Shown here: positions 38,501-54,968 of the stretch, piece by piece
Position numbering within the stretch: position 1 is the stretch's first letter
Layout of the letters: every line of letters starts with the position of its first letter
Assembly: GCA_000499405.2 (NCBI GenBank)
Contig: HG738140.1
Location: 14,075,113 to 14,139,112, forward strand
Reading direction: 5' to 3'
Source: Onchocerca volvulus
Taxonomy: Eukaryota > Nematoda > Chromadorea > Rhabditida > Onchocercidae
DNA: 64,000 bases
Translations under genes and position numbers: made by a program
Notes under the pieces: generated by a model
The model's database searches: none
Told to the model about the DNA's origin: nothing
What the model saw: the letters and a program-made list of their open reading frames with translations, nothing else

Positions 38501-41500
38501 CAAAAAGGATTCAAAGCATCGAAAAGTTATATTAAGTGATTCAATAACATCAAAGATCTAAAGAGGTTATTAATAGAAATAAACTAAATAGAACCGTAAA
38601 GTTCGTTTTGAACTTTACGGTTCTATCCAGTTGAAAGTGCTTAAATTAATATATATAATTTCGTGCAACATTTTTTACTGTATTTCCATAGCATTTATTT
38701 TTAATTTTAATATTTGTCATTTCACTTTCAAAAATTCTCACTTTGTTTTGAGCATTTTCCAAAGTTAACATCGAAAATAGAATAATTTATTGAGTTTGAA
38801 AGATTTTACTTGATTAGCGATAATGCTCTTTCCTGAACTTATGGCTATGAAATAAAGTAAAAAGTAGTTTATGGCTATGAAATTAAAATATATATATATT
38901 CATCGAAAAAAATATATATCCAAAAAAAAAAAAAAAAAGTATACATATATATGTTCATCGACAAATCATTGTCGATTGGCGTTATTGGCAAAACGAACAG
39001 AGGTTAGTTTTCTCTCGTTTTTATTAAATAGTAGGTTTATGAGATAATTTCGATAGAAACAAGATTTTTCATTTTGCTTTCCTTTCGCCAGTTTGTTTTT
39101 TTAAATGGTATAAATTGAAATAATACAAAAATAAAAAAAAAGGGAAGAGTATGACAAATGAAATAAAATCCGCGGAATATCAAAAACAAATGAAATTTAT
39201 CTTTCTACTGAAGAAAAAAAGATTTTCCTTCAGTTGTAATTTATAAATTATATCGTGAATTGTACGATTTGTACAGATGCAGGTCAACAAAGTCTTTGTC
39301 AACAACATAAATGCAAAGAAATATTATAACTCATGACACACAGAACAAAAATGCAAACTTAAGTTATTTAATTACTGTTAAATACAAATATATGAAAAAA
39401 AAACATTCATGCAGGATATTTTAGGAAAAAACGAATGAAATGAATATACTTATATGGCCCGTTTCTAAGATAATCTTACAACTTGATATAAATATATTCA
39501 CTTTGGCTATAAAGAATGGAATATTTGAATTGAAAAATCTTGTTTATGATATAAAAATATATTTGAAATGATGGTAAAAAATCAGCATTAGTATTAGATG
39601 CCATCAAGGCTTTTATCTTATGTATTTCGTTTAGATTCTAATTGAGTTCGAAAAATCTATCAATTTTTCTTTTCTGGATTTTCAAAAAGTTTAGAACGTT
39701 TTAAATATTATTCATGTGGTGACTTTTTTAGCCTGAAAATGAAATTTACATGTCTCACAGATTGCCGTCAAACATATCTATTCTCATTAAAATCTATCAA
39801 AGATTTGGACCACGAAAACAATCCTGAAAATAATAAAAAAGTATCGAAAAGATACATTGGTACTGGCAATTTAAAACTGATTATATATACAGAGGTCAAA
39901 ATTTTACAAATCCCTTTTCAAATTTTTCTACTTTAATCCTTTGAAATTTTGCAAAAAACGGAAGAAAATGAGGTGCCAATATAGATATTATTCAGATTCT
40001 TTCAGAAGTTCATTCCCAAATAGAAATCCTTTCATGGATAAGCCTTCTTCTTATTTATAGTCCATAATTCCTGAAGTAAATCGTAATAGATAAATGAGAA
40101 CTTAAAAACTGACTTGAAATCGTAATTGATTGGTTAGAACACAGAAATTTCACGCGAATCATTCATTATAATATCATCGGAAATGTAATGAAAGATTTGT
40201 AAATTTCAAATTGGTAATCAATGTGGCTAATTTTGAAGGTAAATCTTCCATTCGTAATTGGAAATTGAAATCTCTAATATGAATTTTTCCGGAATCCATA
40301 AAATAAAGAAACGTTTGAAAAATTCTTTACGGGATGATTCTGTCGAATGCAGCAAAATGCAACATCAAATCATTATTGATAGTAACTATGAGTGTATGTA
40401 ATGATTTAAAATGAATGGAAAGAATGAGGAAAGATCAACAATTGATAAAGCTTCCGTGAGGATAGATGGAAGAACAGATTTTGAAACTTCCAGAATAGAC
40501 ATTATTTACGAATCTGATTAATGTCAGAAAGCTGTAATTGAATTACTCTTCAAGAATTTCTAAAATTCCCTGAATCATTCAACTTTGATCTACTTTCATC
40601 TTCATCCCTTCAACTAACGCTCAAGTTGAACTTTTTTGAATCTGCGGAACAATAGGAGATCATCATGGAGAAAATTACGTTATTCCTTGTTATCTTCAAC
40701 TGTCTATCTTCAACTACTTCAAGGAAGACATAAAGCATCTCATTTGGAATAGTATAGAAGATTAAGTTTTCAGATTTTATTTAAAAATCATTAAAAAAAA
40801 AAAAAGCAAATTTGCTAATTTCTTCAGACAACAATTAATTTGTCTCGATTTTACTTTTAAATTTGAATATAAATTGCAGAGAATTTTGGTCAAATTATTC
40901 AATCCTTGAGTAACTATAAACGATTTTTTCCTTCTCGAGAAAACTTAACAAATTGACGTAAACTTTTAGATAAAGCACAGATGCGCCGCCAATAGTTGAT
41001 CTTCCCGTTAAGCTTACGTAATGTTGAAATTTTTGAGCTGTGTATATGTACGTGAGATAATAACTAAGAAGAAATCTACAAATAATTAATTAAATTAAAA
41101 TCATACTTAAGGTTTTGTTATGACTTTAATTTAATTAGTAATTCATTTTCGAAGTGAAATCCAGAAATGCTTCAAGTCAATCAATATTTCCAGGATAACA
41201 TTCCCTACTGATGCAATTCGAGTTGCAATGTATGGATGCGTCATACAGTGAAATAAATTTAGTAGGCGCGCTTGGCTTGTTGCCAATTCTCTTGCAACAT
41301 ATTTGGTGGAACTTGCATGACAGGTGTTGGGTTGTCAGTTGGGTACTTGGTGCGTGGGTGGACCTGTTTTATGTTTATTTCGCTTATAATTGTATTGTTT
41401 ACGTTAGAATAAACGATGATGCACTATTCTCGGGCAGGTAAATTTCTTATTGTTGGATGGACAAATATTATTATCTATGTTCAAATAAAATTCGATATTT

Positions 41501-42103
41501 TTGCAGTTAAAGGTTGATAAGTTGTTTACTTTCTGAGAATTTCAGATGTGACCTTTCATTTGGCATAAATTGATGATTTCGGTTATTGTGAGAGTATTAA
41601 CTGGGTAGAGGTGCTTTATCTTTCTATGAAGAATATAAGTATTATTCTAAGAAATGCAATTATCGATTCATAGAAGTTAATAGGTACTAAATTAGTAGCG
41701 CATATAAATCTGTTAACTCATGTAAAAATGGCAGTTGATAACAATTTCTCAATTCTTTTTTTTTCATCCTACATAAATGATAATCATAGTAATTAAATTT
41801 GCTGTAATATGGTAGAAATATTATAAGCTTTTGTCCACATTACCTGCTAACAGCGGAAACTACCAAAAGTAATCCAAACTACACAACAGATTTTGTCAAA
41901 ACTTGGATCACTGTTGTTGAAACTTTCATGTCGATATCCGTACTTCTTATCGCTAACCTATCTTGAATTTTGTGTGGAAACATTAAAAATATAAATTGTT
42001 CTAGAATTGTGAATCTGTACAGTGATCAATGGAATAAATCACCATTGATATTAATATAAAAATTGTAACAAAAGTGAATCTAAGGTGAACGGAAAGAATA
42101 CTG
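35585..42103. other. 6.5-kb gene desert
   Basis: Very AT-rich with stop codons in all frames and no splice-compatible chain of open frames. It holds a 27-bp tandem duplication (about 35783-35835), a perfect hairpin (38588-38626), A-tracts, and a G-rich patch near 41.25-41.37 kb. It probably includes distal regulatory DNA or an unseen 5' exon for the zinc-finger gene. Confidence 0.55.
38588..38626. repeat. perfect 17-bp inverted repeat with 5-nt loop
   Basis: Arms 38588-38604 and 38610-38626 are perfectly complementary (TAGAACCGTAAAGTTC and its complement plus one more pair) around a GTTTT loop. The stem is richer in GC than its surroundings. It is too short for a standard microRNA precursor. 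It could be a cruciform/hairpin-forming site or a remnant of a foldback element. Confidence 0.85.
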
Positions 42104-45100
42104 ATGTCAGCATACAATGGTTTTAAGAATCATGTAACTTTATCGAAACATCCAGCTCAAGGTAAGGAAAAAGAAGATATTTGCGGATTTTTGTTTTTAT
42201 TTGGAACTATTCGGCATTTTCTTGGATATCTGGACTAATGTCAATAGATTTTGCTTGATATCACGACTTGTTTGTTCCCAAGTCTTGATCATCAGAATTT
42301 TTGGTTCAGACAATGCAATATTGCTTCTAATATTGATGAGTCAATCTCAGACATAGCTGCTATATATCGTGTTTTCGAAAATCATTCATATCTTGTTTAG
42401 TCTGTCTTTTGATCGGAGATTTCGAGAAACAGTCGTTGAGTCTTTCATCTAATCTGTTTGCTATTGACTATAATCAGTTTGCTTGAAGATGGTTTGAAAT
42501 CATTTAAAAAAATTTTTGTTCGTTATTTGTATGGAAAATCTCATTTTCATTATAACATTTTCTCTACGGGAATTCCTGTTATTTTTTTGACTCATATATT
42601 AATATTCTGTGTATCTTTTTATGGTGTATTATGAATAATGAATTGCAGATTTATATGATGATTGTACTATGGCGGTTAATTCGTATGATTGCGATTACAA
42701 AAAGTCCTATTCGCCAGAGTCTTTGGAACATGTTAACGAAATGGACGCATCAATTTATATGCCATCACCGGTTCAGCATTACGCTAACGTTGTTGCCACA
42801 TCATCTAATGCTCCTGAAATACAGCTGGATGGCAAAACTGATTACAAATTTTCGTCATCAAGTGTTGTTATCAGTATGGACGATGGTGGGGATGATAATT
42901 CACCCCTTAGCGATTCACCGAACTTTAAAGCTTCATTGCAAACTATGGTATTTTCATTTTAAAATAAAAAAAAAAAGATAATCTGTCAACAAGATATCGG
43001 GGGGGTTTTTTTTTTTCTGTTTACAAATCGACTTAATTCGAATTCGGTGATATGTTCAGGAAATCGAAGGAAATGAGGAGATGGGAGAAGAAAGTGAAAT
43101 GGGCAATGAAGGTTTGGAAGAAATCATAGCTCATGCCTTGATTGAACAATTGGCCGATGAAGGTGATAGTAAAGTACGAAGACGGCCGTACAATTCAATT
43201 GGACCGGATTGTGATGAGTTGCGAAATATGCTTGCCATTGCTGTACGACAAGAAAAACAGATCCGAGAACTTAGGAAGGTATTAATGTATCTGTTTTAGC
43301 GTTCTAAAAATTTGCATATTTCGAAGGATCTTAATGATTTCGGAGAGATTTGATTATTCCCTGATTGCGGGGAATATTTAGGATTTTATATGCAAGATTA
43401 ATGAAAACTTTAATCACACATTTTCAGTCCTAAATATAATTGTAATTCGGATTTTTTGCTAACTTGCGGAAAACCGGATCTCCTTTCGTTTGTTTTTTGC
43501 TAATAGATATTTTATTTCAGAAACGTTCTCATATGTCTGGTGTTGGTTGGTTAATTTCAAAATTGTCCGCAAATATATCAGGGGATAGCGAGCAAAAGGA
43601 AAGAGTTGTGCTTGATCGATATGGACGAAAAGTAGAAACCACCAGAAAAGCGAATCAACCAAGGAAATGGGTGTATCACCCTCAAATCGTCCGTGCAAAT
43701 GGTATTAATAATAACTTTGAATTTTTTTTTTCTCACCTAACTGGAGCTTTTCCAGTCTCAATTAAATTTATGGTTGAAATTATGTCAGGAATGCATCAGA
43801 TGGTTTTTTGAACTCATAAAATATGTCTTTGTTAATTTCAGCTTTATCAGATGTAACGACATTTCCAATACGACTTCAAGACGGTGTACTGCTTAGTGAA
43901 CTTCCACCTCCTCCACCTCACCCTACGGCTCCGGATGAGGTCCGATGATTTTGCATTTAAATTTTAAAGTTTCAGATTGTGTTATCAGTTTCTCTAATTT
44001 ACAATATAAGATAATTCCTTCAGATACGGAAAGCCATACGTGCTAAAATGGCACGATGCAAAATTTGTAAAAATCGTTTTATTGAAAAAAATTTGTATGA
44101 ACGACATTTGCGGGATCGGCATTATACCGAATATTTGGCGTATTTGATACAACAGGAAGAAGAGATTGCTGAACAAAGGTTTTTGGACTTTTAGGATTTC
44201 TGATTTATTATGCTATCAGTCAAATATTTGATTAATTGAAAATGTAAATCGTTTGCCAAGGAAGTGTTTTCAATAATTTTGTTGAAAATTTTAGGCAAGC
44301 TGAGCTTGAAGCAAATCGGATTGAGGAACTTGCAACAGGAGGTTACATTCCTCCAGAACGCGAGATAGATGCAGAATCTTATGAGGTTGAGGTTGACAAG
44401 TAAGACTTACTTGCAAGTGATATTTCTGGGAGTTAACCGATTAATAAGATTTGCCTTAGCGTTATCCTTTTTTTCTTCTTTATGACTAATCTTTTGCTTT
44501 CTTTTTATTGTCTCTCTGTCTTTCTGTTTATATTTTTTTTTTTGTTTTTTTTTTTTTTTAATTTACTCCAACGTCTTTTAGGATTCCGTTGCCTGGTGAA
44601 TTAAGTGGTGGTATTCCAGCACGTTTTGATCGGTATGGTTTCTTACGTCAACCAAAACGCTCTTACAAGAAAAAAGTAAGAATATCATGACTGACATTAT
44701 TTTATCACTGATTTCTAGACTTATCTAAAATTTTAATTTAAGTGACCAACTGATTAGCAAATTCTTTTTTCAGGTTTCTCCACAATGTCCATTCTGTGAC
44801 AAACGGTTTAGAAATGAGGTTTCTTTGAAGAAGCATTTTGTAAAGAAGCATCCAGAAACCATTGATTTTGTTCAGTGTTTACGCTGTTTCAAAGCACTGA
44901 GAACGAAAAATGAACTATCAGCCCATGAATGCGATTTGGTAAATTACATTTTCGGATAATATGAAATTTTAGCCAATGCCGTAGAGAGTCTTTGATTTTC
45001 ATTTTAAGAAAAAGTTTCATAAATTATATATATATATATTGCGTTGATATCATATCGAAAAGATTTGGAAAGCTAAATGTATAATGATAAAGAAGAGAGG

Positions 45101-45905
45101 AGTCTAATGTGATGGAGATGATCGTAGATACATAGTTTATCTCTGATTTTATCCAAGATTCAGTAATTATAAAAAGAACTGAATAACTGATGGATCTTTT
45201 ATTTCATTCCTTCGTAGCTTTCTTCCAGACATTTATCTGCTTTGAATGTACACCGATGAGGAATCTCTGCACTTATCAAAGACTGCTTAATCATCGGGCA
45301 AAATTCCATCGTGGTGCGAATTCAGGTTTCAAATGTAATATGTGTGCGTTGAAATTTCTTACGCCGCGAAAACTCAGGAAGCATAAGAAAATGGCTCATG
45401 TTTTTACGAAAACTTTCCCTTGCCACTTTTGTGACGAATTATTTACAAGCGAATGTTCGGTCAGTTTCTTTTTTTCATTTTCTGTTAGCATTTCTTTTGA
45501 AAGAAAGGAATAGTCAAGTTTTGAAGTTCAATACTGGTTAACTTAAAAAAAAGGTGACAACTTCTTTACCTACTCAATTCATGATATAGATATTAAAATA
45601 TCCATTTGCATTTTAATATATGCTTGAAGGTGACGACACACGAGCGTATTCACACGGGTATGATCAAATTTGAATGTCGAATTTGTGACTTCAAATGCAA
45701 TCGTTTTGTCTGGATGGAAGAACATCAAAAGGAAGAGCATGGCTATATTTGTTCCGTATGCCAGCACAAATGTGCCGAATGGGGTGCTCTTAAAGATCAC
45801 ACTTTGCAAGAGCATGGTGGTTATTTAACCAGTGAGTCAAATGCAGGTTTGATATTTGTTTTTCATCTTTTGAGAGTTCGTTATATTTTTTGCGATATAG
45901 TTTGA
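42104..45905 (+). CDS. multi-C2H2 zinc-finger protein, probable transcription factor
   Basis: Probable nuclear DNA-binding protein. Exons: 42104-42161, 42649-42947, 43060-43278, 43521-43701, 43842-43939, 44024-44178, 44295-44399, 44582-44675, 44774-44938, 45229-45459, 45630 onward. All joints are in phase. In order: Ser-rich N-terminus, acidic helix (EEMGEESEMGNEGLEEIIAH), basic/coiled segment (RNMLAIAVRQEKQIRELRK), proline run SELPPPPPHP, then eight finger-like units beginning CKICKNRF, CPFCDKRF, CLRCFKAL, CFECTPMR, CNMCALKF, CHFCDELF, CRICDFKC and CSVCQHKC. The third has C instead of the last H. The last exon is open to TGA at 45905, but a donor-like G|GTTTGA near 45845 suggests a further exon may be missed. 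The start ATG is the least certain 5' point. I cannot name an orthologue. Confidence 0.82.
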
Positions 45906-46294
45906 GCGTTGAGGATGACGATAGTAGCTATCTAAGAGAAGAAAAAGGATTCATTAGTGTTTTTTTTTTATTTTTATTTTTATTGGAACTTTACTTTAGG
46001 AATTGCTGCTTTAATATTTAAATATGTTTTATGGATGTCACACATGAGAGCGGTATTTTAGTTGTTTTAGAAAAGTTTTCGGTAGAAGAGCATGAAGCAA
46101 ATAATAACAGATATGGGTTTGCTTTATTCGAACTCTCCAATAGTGTTTCTTGGCTAATTTCTAAAAGAGCTTATCCAAAAATTTGAAAAAATAAGGCAAA
46201 AAAGTTATACTTCTTCAAAAGCTGAAGAAATTTCAAGAAAACTTTGATAAGTTTGAAATTGAATTTTGAAAAAAAAAGTTTACTCATGAAGAAA

Positions 46295-46299
<5 letters not shown>

Positions 46300-46340
<41 letters not shown>
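46300..46340. repeat. (AC)n microsatellite
   Basis: About 20 uninterrupted AC units. Likely length-polymorphic. It makes spurious open frames rich in Val-Cys on the minus strand. Confidence 0.95.
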
Positions 46341-46345
<5 letters not shown>

Positions 46346-48234
46346 AACACGAAGTGAGTTCTTCGAATATTTTCTATGCGGTGATTGCAGAAAACGGAAA
46401 AAGTTACCTGAATGGGTATTGCACCCATCACATATCAGTTTACAATGTGATTTATTCTTTCTATGAAAGTAAATAAAAGATATGTTGTTTGATTTGTTTA
46501 TTTTTATGTAATTGGCACATTTGCCCTCCATTTGATATTACTTTTTGTCGTTTTGTTTCCTTCAAGTGATTTCTCATTTGTGGACATTAATTAAGCCTTT
46601 CAGGTTATATCGATAGCCCACGTGTGTGGGTCATATATAAAGGCGAATAAAAGCGCTGGGAATTGAAACGCCAGCTCAAAAGTGATAAGCTGGGTCAACC
46701 TTCATGTAAACTCACTGGCTTAATTTCTTTGCAGATTAGAATTTCAGAAATATTTCATTTTCTTATTGTATTATTGTTGTTGTTGGTACGTTTATAGTCG
46801 TTGCCATTTTCTTAAGTTTAACAAGTCAGAATTCCTCAGCGTCAATATGTAAAATTTGGATTGTATCCCGTCGACATCACTTTGCCTTTGCGCTTACCGG
46901 AATTGGATAAGATGAACTCAGCTTTCACGGTTATATTTGTTTAGAAGTTCAAAGTTTTTTTCCTATTTGTTTGTCATATGAACTTATCTTCAACCGAATC
47001 CCTAAATACTTAAGTATTTACTACTGCGCAGTCTAAACATGTTTTTTTGAACTGGTAGTATCTTCATCATATATGTTTATGCCATATTCCTATCTGTGAC
47101 GAAAAGTAGGATGTGTTTGCCTGAATCAAAGAACGTCATTTTTTTTTTAATGGGATAGGCTTAGATGTATATATGCTCATGTATATTCACCGCCTAAACA
47201 TATCTCCGAGGGAAATTAACGAATATTCGTTTATTGCATTTTTGGAATGTATCTTTTTGCTGTTTCAAAATGAATGTTGTAATTTTCATGTTTTTGCTGC
47301 TACATTATGATACTGTGAAATCAAAATTATGAAATCTGATGGTAAGCGCGGAATAATCAACCAAATAAAAAATAACTATGGTGAATTTACGATATTGCAG
47401 CGAGAGTTGATGTAACTAGCAAGTGGGAAGCATGAATCGATATAAAGGCAAGAGCAAGTTGACAGTTTTTTTAGGGAGAAGTCAGGAAGTCTGATTTTGT
47501 AGCAAGTTATGAATAATCCATGACCGACATGGTAAATTTGATTTAGGAATTAGTATGTGATTCGGAATCGCTACAGAATTATGCCTGGATAGAAATAAAA
47601 TTTGAAAATATTGTCATTTTGAATGGATTTGTGTTGTGTGAAAAGGAAAATGATGTGGTAGTACTTGGGAAATATTTGGATTTTTTCGTAGTAACGGTGA
47701 TTGTAGCGGATATTTTGCATGATAACGATCGCGAAATTTATCTATCAGCTCCAATAACTCGGATATTAGAGAAGTAAATGGTGCAGTGCAAATATGAGAA
47801 TTTTATGCATATAAATTATTCTTTTAATTTTTACAGCAGTTGGATATAAAGGAAACTGATTAATTGTTTGTTGTATCTAATTATAACCAAACAAATGAGA
47901 GAAACATGTATTGTTATGAACTGCAAAAAGAGTGGAAATAAAACAATTTTCTAGTACTCTGTACTGCTTATACTTATCATAACTAAATTTCATTGGAATA
48001 TTAAATAGAACGAAATAATATGATTTTTTTCAGAAGTAGTATGAAATAATAATATGCGGGGTTATCAGTATTGCAGAAGGATATCAGTAAAAGCAATAGC
48101 TGTTTTAAATTTATTTGTTTAAAAAAATCGAAAATAAATGAATCCGAATTTCGATGGTCTAAGTTAAAGCTAAATAGGAGTGAAACTAGGAAAGAATCTA
48201 TCTGTTGCAATTCGTAATTTCGTGATAAGTTGAG

Positions 48235-48318
48235 GGATAATTAATTCTCTTGCAACGATTGCACAATCATCAATCCGGATAATTAATTCTCTTGCAACGA
48301 TTGGACAATCGTCAATCC
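48235..48318. repeat. tandem duplication of a 42-bp unit
   Basis: Two copies, 48235-48276 and 48277-48318, both starting GGATAATTAATTCTCTTGCA. They differ by only two bases (C/G and A/G), which points to a recent duplication. Confidence 0.9.
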
Positions 48319-48717
48319 GACCTTTGATTTCCGAGAATATTCTGAAGTATATTATGTACCTTGATGTATCTCCTGATATAATTCTTCCAATACAAATGTT
48401 AATAAAATTGGTCTAGAATTTGACAACACGAATATCAGAGTAATCAGTAAAATCAGTTAAAAATTTTGATAATGAATATTGGATAATTAATAAAATTGAT
48501 TCCATTTAAATCTGACAATACGATTTAGACTTTGATTTAGAATTTGACAACACGAATACAGAGTATGCATATCTACGAATACTTAAGAACTTCGATATAC
48601 TAAAACTCTCACATCAATTTCGCAAGGATCATGTCCCAGCAATGCTTCGAATATATCTAAAAACGCCACATAAACGTGAGCTGTCGCGATTTGATGCAAT
48701 ATCAATAAATCAGCATA

Positions 48718-48797
48718 ACTCGGTAGAGGTCGAGCCTGCGACAATCTCCTAATAAGAAGCCAGACAACCAGCCCACTAGACTACTGCGCCTACTACA
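48718..48797 (-). mobile_element. tRNA-like, possibly SINE-derived sequence
   Basis: On the minus strand there is a good A box (TAGTCTAGTGG, 48783-48773) and, at about the spacing found in tRNA genes, a diverged B box (GGCTCGACCTC, 48736-48726). The D, T and acceptor stems do not pair, so it is not a working tRNA. A SINE head, a tRNA pseudogene or chance are all possible. Confidence 0.35.
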
Positions 48798-49145
48798 GAT
48801 ATCTTTATTTGGCCTGCATTGTAAGTTAAAATTTTCCATATTTTTGCTAGAAATTCTCTAACGGTGGAATTTTCAGATTTATCCGTAATAATATCTAATT
48901 CACTAAATATTTTGAACATGATAAAGTTCTGAATTTTCGTTTATTAGATAAAGATTCGACGTTTGTTAAGGTAAAGAGGGTTTTAAGGATAGAAATTTTG
49001 CAGAAATTAAATTGCAATCTTTATTGAATTAAAACAACTTGAAAAATGTTTAGAATGTGAAGTAAGCACAATTGCATAGTTAAATATAGTCAACAAACTG
49101 GAAATGCATAATCAACAAACATGGAAATGCATCCGATATTTTGCA

Positions 49146-52852
<3,707 letters not shown>

Positions 52853-54933
52853 TTATTTGGTGCATTTTTTAACCGCAGCAATTGCTTTCGGTGTGCTAAG
52901 GCGTCTGAAAAATGCTTCTCTTTCCGCTTCAGTTCGTCGATGTGGGACTGAAGAAGCATCACCTCCACCGATTTTCGACTGCCCTATTTTTGAAGGCCTT
53001 GTAAAATGAGTAGTAGATGTAGACTGCATTTTCTAAAAAGCATAAAAAATTAATTGGAAAAGAATATATTCCAAAATACACAGCAACAAGCATAATTGAT
53101 AACATTCAGAGCTGAAAATCAATAAATTATAGAATCTTTACATTTAAAGCCACTGAAATTCGAAATTGAATTATAACAGTTTCTTCAAGGGATAATCTGA
53201 TATCTATTAAACGACCAACTAAAATGCATATTTGTTGAATATAAAATGTAGTCCACACGAGCTATTCGCTATCTACTATTACTATGTAAACAGGCTAGGC
53301 ATGAACAATGAGAAAAATCTCAAAAAAGTCTAGAACAACAAATCCTACTGATAACTGCCAGAAATTAAAAGTTCATTGGCCTCAGCTTGGAACTAGTCCC
53401 ATTAACATATTGGAAATAATTAATTGTGCACTCAGTCTGGACAGTTATTTTTAATTTCTGGTATCAAGAATGACATCGTCTTTCATCAATTTTCGATGGA
53501 AAAACTGTATCGATTTTTAGCCATCTGCTCATCGGAATCATGCACAGGTTAACCCTCTGAACCTAACGAATTACCGTTTAACTTTATGCGAAAAGCGAAA
53601 AAAATTAAAAAAAAAAAAAATGATATGCAGAAAAAGAAAACAACAAACTACTAATGTTTCATTACAAAAAATGATCTAATCAATCCAAATCCCATTTCAT
53701 TAATTGTTTTAACTTTAATTTAAAACTGCATACTTTTGCGGCAACACGACTTCGCAAACAGGGTGCAAACTCGAGAACAGGATCTGGTTTCTTAGTAACA
53801 ACTGTCCAAATTTCATCTCCTACAAATTTTATCAATCGTTATAAACTATGAAGAGCAAAAGATTCTAACTGATAGCATTACTTGGGAAGCAAATTTCACC
53901 AAGTTCAAATATTAACTTGTCTATGAAATGGGAAATAGGGAAAAATATGAATAAAGCAAACTTCTACAAAAAAAATCTTACCACTTTGCTTTTCTGTTGC
54001 CTTAGTTACATCCCTGTCCAACGAATCACCCCCTTTTGGACGTCGAGTCAGCGACTGCCGAAAACGACTTTCGCTTTCGATTGGGGGAAGACCATCGGCA
54101 CCTTTGACTTTTTCTAAACGTGATGTAAAATGACAAACTTGTTTATGTATCTAAATTATATTACAGTTAAATAATATGTAAAATACTAAATTCATTCTAT
54201 TTTAAAGCAGATAATTGTAATAAAATTACAACATTTGATAAAGATATTAAATAATAATGCCTATATCAAACAATGGGTAATGATCCATATTCAAACATAG
54301 CATACTATTTTAGGGTTGCAAAAAATTCTTAAATTTCGGTGATACATGACCGTTTTTTTTTTCTTGACTTATTGAATGAAAGAATAAAAAATAACTTTGA
54401 GTATTTCGGACGCGAATAGGTTCGTGAGCTATACGAGTACGCGGACGTGATACGTGGCTGCTCTGAATATACGGCAATATAAATCGAAAGAATGAAAAAA
54501 TTTGAACGACATAATATTGATTACGAAAATCTATGACTATTGATAGCTAATACACTGAAACTAATTAGGATTTTTCAAATTCTTCAAGAGTATGTTATAC
54601 TGCGTTTATATGATATATCCCATGCCTTTCTTGTATCACGAACTGACAAGTTGAGTCATCCGAATGGATATAAAATAAATGATTTATTTATTTATTGCTA
54701 AACTCGAGATCCAGTCGCTCAGCGGAATCTGATGTTTAATATATGCAAACATTCAAGAGACGATCATCTTCATAACAATGAATTTTTTTGCTCAATTTCC
54801 TTCATTTCTATCAAAAATCCGAAAAAAAAAAAAGAAACCAGAGGGATCGAACCCAATACTTTCATTTCATAAAAGTATTTTTCACGAAAATTTTGAGATA
54901 GTTCTTTAAACAGATTTTATTCACCCTGATTAC

Positions 54934-54968
<35 letters not shown>

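Larger units (their letters stand above)
45906..49145. other. 3.2-kb non-coding, repeat-bearing region
   Basis: It contains a CA microsatellite (about 46300-46340), a TATA-like element next to a CACGTG site (46617-46642), a 42-bp tandem duplication (48235-48318), a longer direct repeat pair (near 48410 and 48535) and a tRNA-like element (48718-48797). No protein-coding chain was found. Confidence 0.6.

Noticed and set aside
46171..46531. Cys/Val-rich minus-strand frames
   Set aside because: They are translations of the AC microsatellite.
48718..48797. Functional tRNA gene
   Set aside because: A and B boxes are present but the D, T and acceptor stems do not pair.
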